64,000 nt of DNA from positions 862,501-926,500 of the forward strand of contig JAODUO010000118.1 of the NCBI GenBank assembly GCA_025642075.2. The letters run 5' to 3'. Position numbers and translations under genes: made by a program. The notes under the pieces were generated by a model. That model saw nothing but the letters and a program-made list of their open reading frames with translations. It was not told where the DNA came from and did no database searches. This DNA comes from Ridgeia piscesae. Lineage: Eukaryota; Annelida; Polychaeta; Sabellida; Siboglinidae. Positions 60,247-64,000 of the stretch are shown here, one piece after another (the stretch's first letter is position 1; every line of letters begins with the position of its first letter).

Positions 60247-63200
60247 TATAATAATTATACTGTATATAGGCAATACATTAAAATTAACATTGGGGACACA
60301 ATTCATTCACTACTTGAATAATAAGAAAATGACAGATGTAATTTTAACTTAAGTATAATATTAATATTACAGCATAATTCAGAATTTTTTTTAATTGTGA
60401 CATAGTTATTAACAGTCAAAGGGGAAAATAGCATCATGAGGTATATTGTTGGTCACATTAGGACATGGGATTTAACTGGTTACTTTGATGACACGTAACA
60501 ACATAGTAGACAGTTTTTACTGCAGTCACACATCCATTTATGGTTGCATGCCAATACATGACACGATGTGACAACATAAAATGTACTTTTTGCACTTAAA
60601 TGCCACATAACAAATAAATGCATACTTTCACTAAATTTTATATCAGCATAAAACAAAATATAAACACTAATCACTGTTTTTATGATATTAAACAAGTTTG
60701 CAAGAGACGTTTAGATGAGTAACAGGTCATAAAATGCTTTAAATTCTTGATCTGAACCTAGTGACATCACAAAGGCTGTAGTACAAAAGGTGTGCCAGGC
60801 GGTTGGGTGTCACACTTAGTTCCGGTTTGACGCCACGCAACTCCTTACTAGGTACTATATTTCATCCTTTATGTGTAGCGTAGAATAACCTGTGGTTTCT
60901 AACGTTATTTATTCTAACTGGAATTTTTGTTGCAGCCCTTAAATTATGTCACAGAATTTCCATTCAGGAAAAAGTTTCAATTTGTTTCAAATCTGTTCAC
61001 ATAAAATCGGTGGCAAATATTTGTTGGGTATAATGGGGTCTATGGACATCATCAATCACTGCTTTGATCTTCCCAAACAACATAAAAATCACAGAATTTG
61101 TACCAACATAAAAAACCATAGCTAGCAGACACCCAGACTATGAACATGAAATGATATGCTATGTCTCCTCACACTTCTATGGTCTAAATTTCTCAAACGG
61201 AATCATGGGCATCACGTTGAAATGTATGACCATAATTTATCCTTTATTCTTATGAATGTCTGAATTTTCGTTTGGGACGTTAGTCTTGTCTTAGCCGTTG
61301 ATTCAGTGGACAATCACAGAATTTCAGATGTAACAAGAAAAACAGTCAATCATATACCGTAAAATTTACTGTGTAGTGTGTATACTGTACCATAATACAA
61401 CACAGCTGTAATGCTGCTCACCCATCATGTGAGACCACAAATAATGTGAAGTGTAAAACAGCAAGGTTCCAAATTACTATTACAAGGACATGTTTCTGAA
61501 GAATTACTACTACTACACCTAATACAGACAGGCGAACGTATCACATGTGCAAGAACAGTATTAATAATATGAGATATGTATTTATTAACCCTACAAGTGA
61601 CCAGGACCCAAAATCGGCCCAAAGGTTCCTGCCTCTGTTGTAACAATTTTAATTTTCATCATCACACGTAACTGACACAAACATTTGATAGCTGAGAGCT
61701 TTTTCTAGATTGTGTGTATTTTTCCTTGCATAGATTCGGTGACAGATTTTTCACAACCGACTTTACAAAGCATGTGATGTGTTGCTGCCAATATTTGGGA
61801 GATTTAACTATGCCCTGATGAATGAATTTACGCATCCATTCATAAAGTCTACATCCCCAGATTCCCCACACATGCGATATCAAAAGAAACCTGGGTTCAG
61901 TCCATTCAGCCAAAATGTAGCGTCACTGACTCCATGAAACCAAAGTTGGAGACAAAATGGCATCGCAGTAAACAACAATTTATCTGCTTCGCAACTTTCC
62001 TTTGGATTATCTCCAGTTTCTGTGGTGATATTTTTTAAAAATGCTTGACAGTATTCATAAATAAGGCTATTATATTAGTTCATGTAGTTATACTGGCTTT
62101 GGGGGCGTTGCTGGTGTGAAAATTCAATAAATTAGCAGCACAACATTTCTCCGGCCGGGCGCATTGGTTGCAATGGTAATGAGCGCAGCCGCAATTAGCC
62201 GGCTTGAATCATAAAAATAATAGTTCTCAACAGATTTGTTTCATTTTTGTTTTATTTAGCATCTAATACATGATGCTACAATTGTCTAAATGGCGAAGTT
62301 TATTAATGACATCATTATTTGACAGCAGCATGAAATGTTTGTTTATTCTTTTAGTTCAATTTCAGACAGAAATATTTCCATGATTTTTTTGTTCTATAGA
62401 TATTACAATATCATTATAATAACACATTCTTTTAGCGTTAAAATTATTAAAATTATTCATATTTTTATGACCAATATTAGCAAAGTTTATGATTTTTATG
62501 CTACAGAGGATTTTTCTTGGTCACCTCTACGGTTAAAGTGCCAGAAATATGTATATACAAACACACATACTTATATGCATGTAACAAACACACATGCACA
62601 ATGCAAAGCCATGCATGCTGCCACCTGTGTATTCCACACACACACAGACTGACATACATGCATGCACCCAAACGTCCTCCCTGACATGCGTATACAGCAT
62701 AAATATATATATATATATATGCTGTGGCACCAGCAGCACCTGTCCAGCTAACAATGTCGGCCGACTGGGTGTGGCCTGCCAAGATGTGACATTCACAGTG
62801 GTCCCTGCATTCATTACCATCAAATCGAATATCTCTTAATCAATCAGACCAGTACTAATCCACTCCCTGCTCACTAGCTGCACAACAGCTGCCTGATGTG
62901 TTGCCAAGGCAATCTTGGAACAGTCCATTCCAGGCAGGTCAGGGGAGACAGGCATGACAATTGCAATAGACATCCTAGTCAAAGGATACACCCATCTAGC
63001 ACCTACCCACTGCGCCATAGAACACCTAAACGCTGGAAACAGAGGACATCCCTGAAACAAGCTTCTGAGTCACTGTGCGCTCTTTATAGTCACAATAGAA
63101 CCGTGGAACAATCGAACACCCAATATTGTAAGCTCCCTCTCCAGAGGCTTACAATAATAAGTGCTTTGCCTGCACAACCACTGATGATGTTAAAGAGATA

Positions 63201-64000
63201 GTGACCCCTGTTTTTAATCCACATTTGCATACATTTATAAACATTTATAACCATTTTTAACCAGCACCACACACCTTACACATGCACACACCATAGCACA
63301 ATCCAGTAAATCATCATTTAATGACAGTAGTGGATTATTGAGAAGAAGAGCAGTGTCTTGCCATATATATATTTCAAAAGCACTGTGTCTATCCATTCTC
63401 CGAATTTATCCTGGAGTGTTAATGCCATACTCATACTTTCCAGAATCACATCAAAACTATTTCCTTGGGCATGATACAACATAGCATAGGCTGTTACACA
63501 GCAGTACGCCAGTCGTGGTAGAACGTCACGTTATTATACAAGTTACATCCTTAAAATTATGAAATCTTATGTAACCTAATTTAGAAACTGTCTTTGAAAC
63601 TATCCTAGGTTGTCTGATAAGTTATGACTTATAACATTAAATACACACATTTGTGACTTTTAATTTCTAGCAACAACATCTGCATGACTAACATAGATGC
63701 AATTTATTTTCCGTTTTACCTCTGTACATTTAATGAGTCAACAACCGGTTTTATCCATTATTGATTTCTTGCAACCACGTCTGCATAACTAACATTGGAG
63801 CAGTTTATTTTCAGTTTTACTTCTGTATATTTAATGAGTCAACAACAGGTTTTATCTATCATACCTCCTTCACCCTCCAACCCCCCCCCTCGTGTGAGAT
63901 ATTTCACCTCTCCGCATAAACACCAGGTACAAGGGACAAAGACCTTCGTCTTTCTTCCAAGACTGTCCACTATCCCCTCTATCAATTGTCTGAGAGTGAC
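54160..64000. other. Non-coding region, probably the upstream G-alpha-o intron
   Basis: No exon, RNA gene or intact mobile element recognised on either strand. I looked for the missing G-alpha exons (P-loop GAGESGKS, and HEDGFS) on the minus strand without success. It holds a long TA-rich microsatellite (60000-60250), small TG/CA runs (59455-59470, 62560-62650) and a 12-bp triplicate GCATGCCCTATT at about 54497-54533. Confidence 0.45.
59998..60250. repeat. Compound TA-rich microsatellite
   Basis: About 250 bases of (TA)n with interspersed ACATACATA and AATTAT blocks. All open frames here are repeat artefacts. Confidence 0.95.

Noticed and set aside
54160..64000. Missing first exons of the G-alpha-o gene (P-loop exon)
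   Set aside because: I searched by eye for the reverse complements of GAGESGKS and HEDGFS coding sequence and saw no match. The exons are probably beyond the right edge.

Overview
This is a eukaryotic, AT-rich, intron-rich window from an invertebrate animal. The protein sequences and mobile elements suggest a lophotrochozoan, probably a mollusc, but that is inference. Two multi-exon genes on the minus strand are each only partly inside the window. One intronless gene lies on the plus strand. Three kinds of mobile element sit between them.

Layout. (1) Positions 1-14956, minus strand: the 5' part of WDR59, a subunit of the GATOR2 complex that acts upstream of TORC1. Ten coding exons (14902 down to 6170) encode about 296 residues of the WD40 propeller, and the next exon lies beyond the left edge. 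Its introns carry four minisatellites, a 482-bp MITE and a 415-bp palindrome. (2) 14957-20900: intergenic or 5' regulatory DNA with simple repeats. (3) 20903-24600, plus strand: an intronless F-box gene of 573 codons, with three short upstream ORFs and a long 3' UTR. (4) 25299-28590: a dead non-LTR retrotransposon, followed at 29434-29665 by a fragment of a different LINE. (5) 30047-34104: a DNA transposon with long inverted repeats, apparently bounded by TA, carrying one broken gene of an uncharacterised family. (6) 38582-50999, minus strand: the 3' two thirds of a G-protein alpha-o gene (GNAO type), including two tandem 129-bp exons that look mutually exclusive. (7) 51000-54150: a third kilobase-scale minisatellite, upstream of the first visible G-alpha exon. 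(8) 54160-64000: no coding sequence recognised; probably the next G-alpha intron.

Main observation. All five minisatellites with units of 31-51 bp are tandem copies of an exon-intron junction of the gene they lie in. Four copy a 3' splice site plus the first 8-35 bases of the exon (WDR59 exons 3, 10 and 11, and the first visible G-alpha exon). One copies a 5' splice site plus the end of WDR59 exon 5. Each array lies on the intron side of the intact junction, so the transcripts carry runs of about 7 to 130 duplicated splice sites. In the 51-bp array the copies stay in frame and free of stops. The 5.8-kb satellite at the left edge encodes, next to its repeated splice acceptor, the residues expected at the start of the next WDR59 exon, which is not itself in the window.

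Secondary observations are the duplicated switch-I exon of the G-alpha gene, the transposon carrying the uncharacterised gene, and an F-box protein with PLDLS and ALDLS motifs of the CtBP-binding type.
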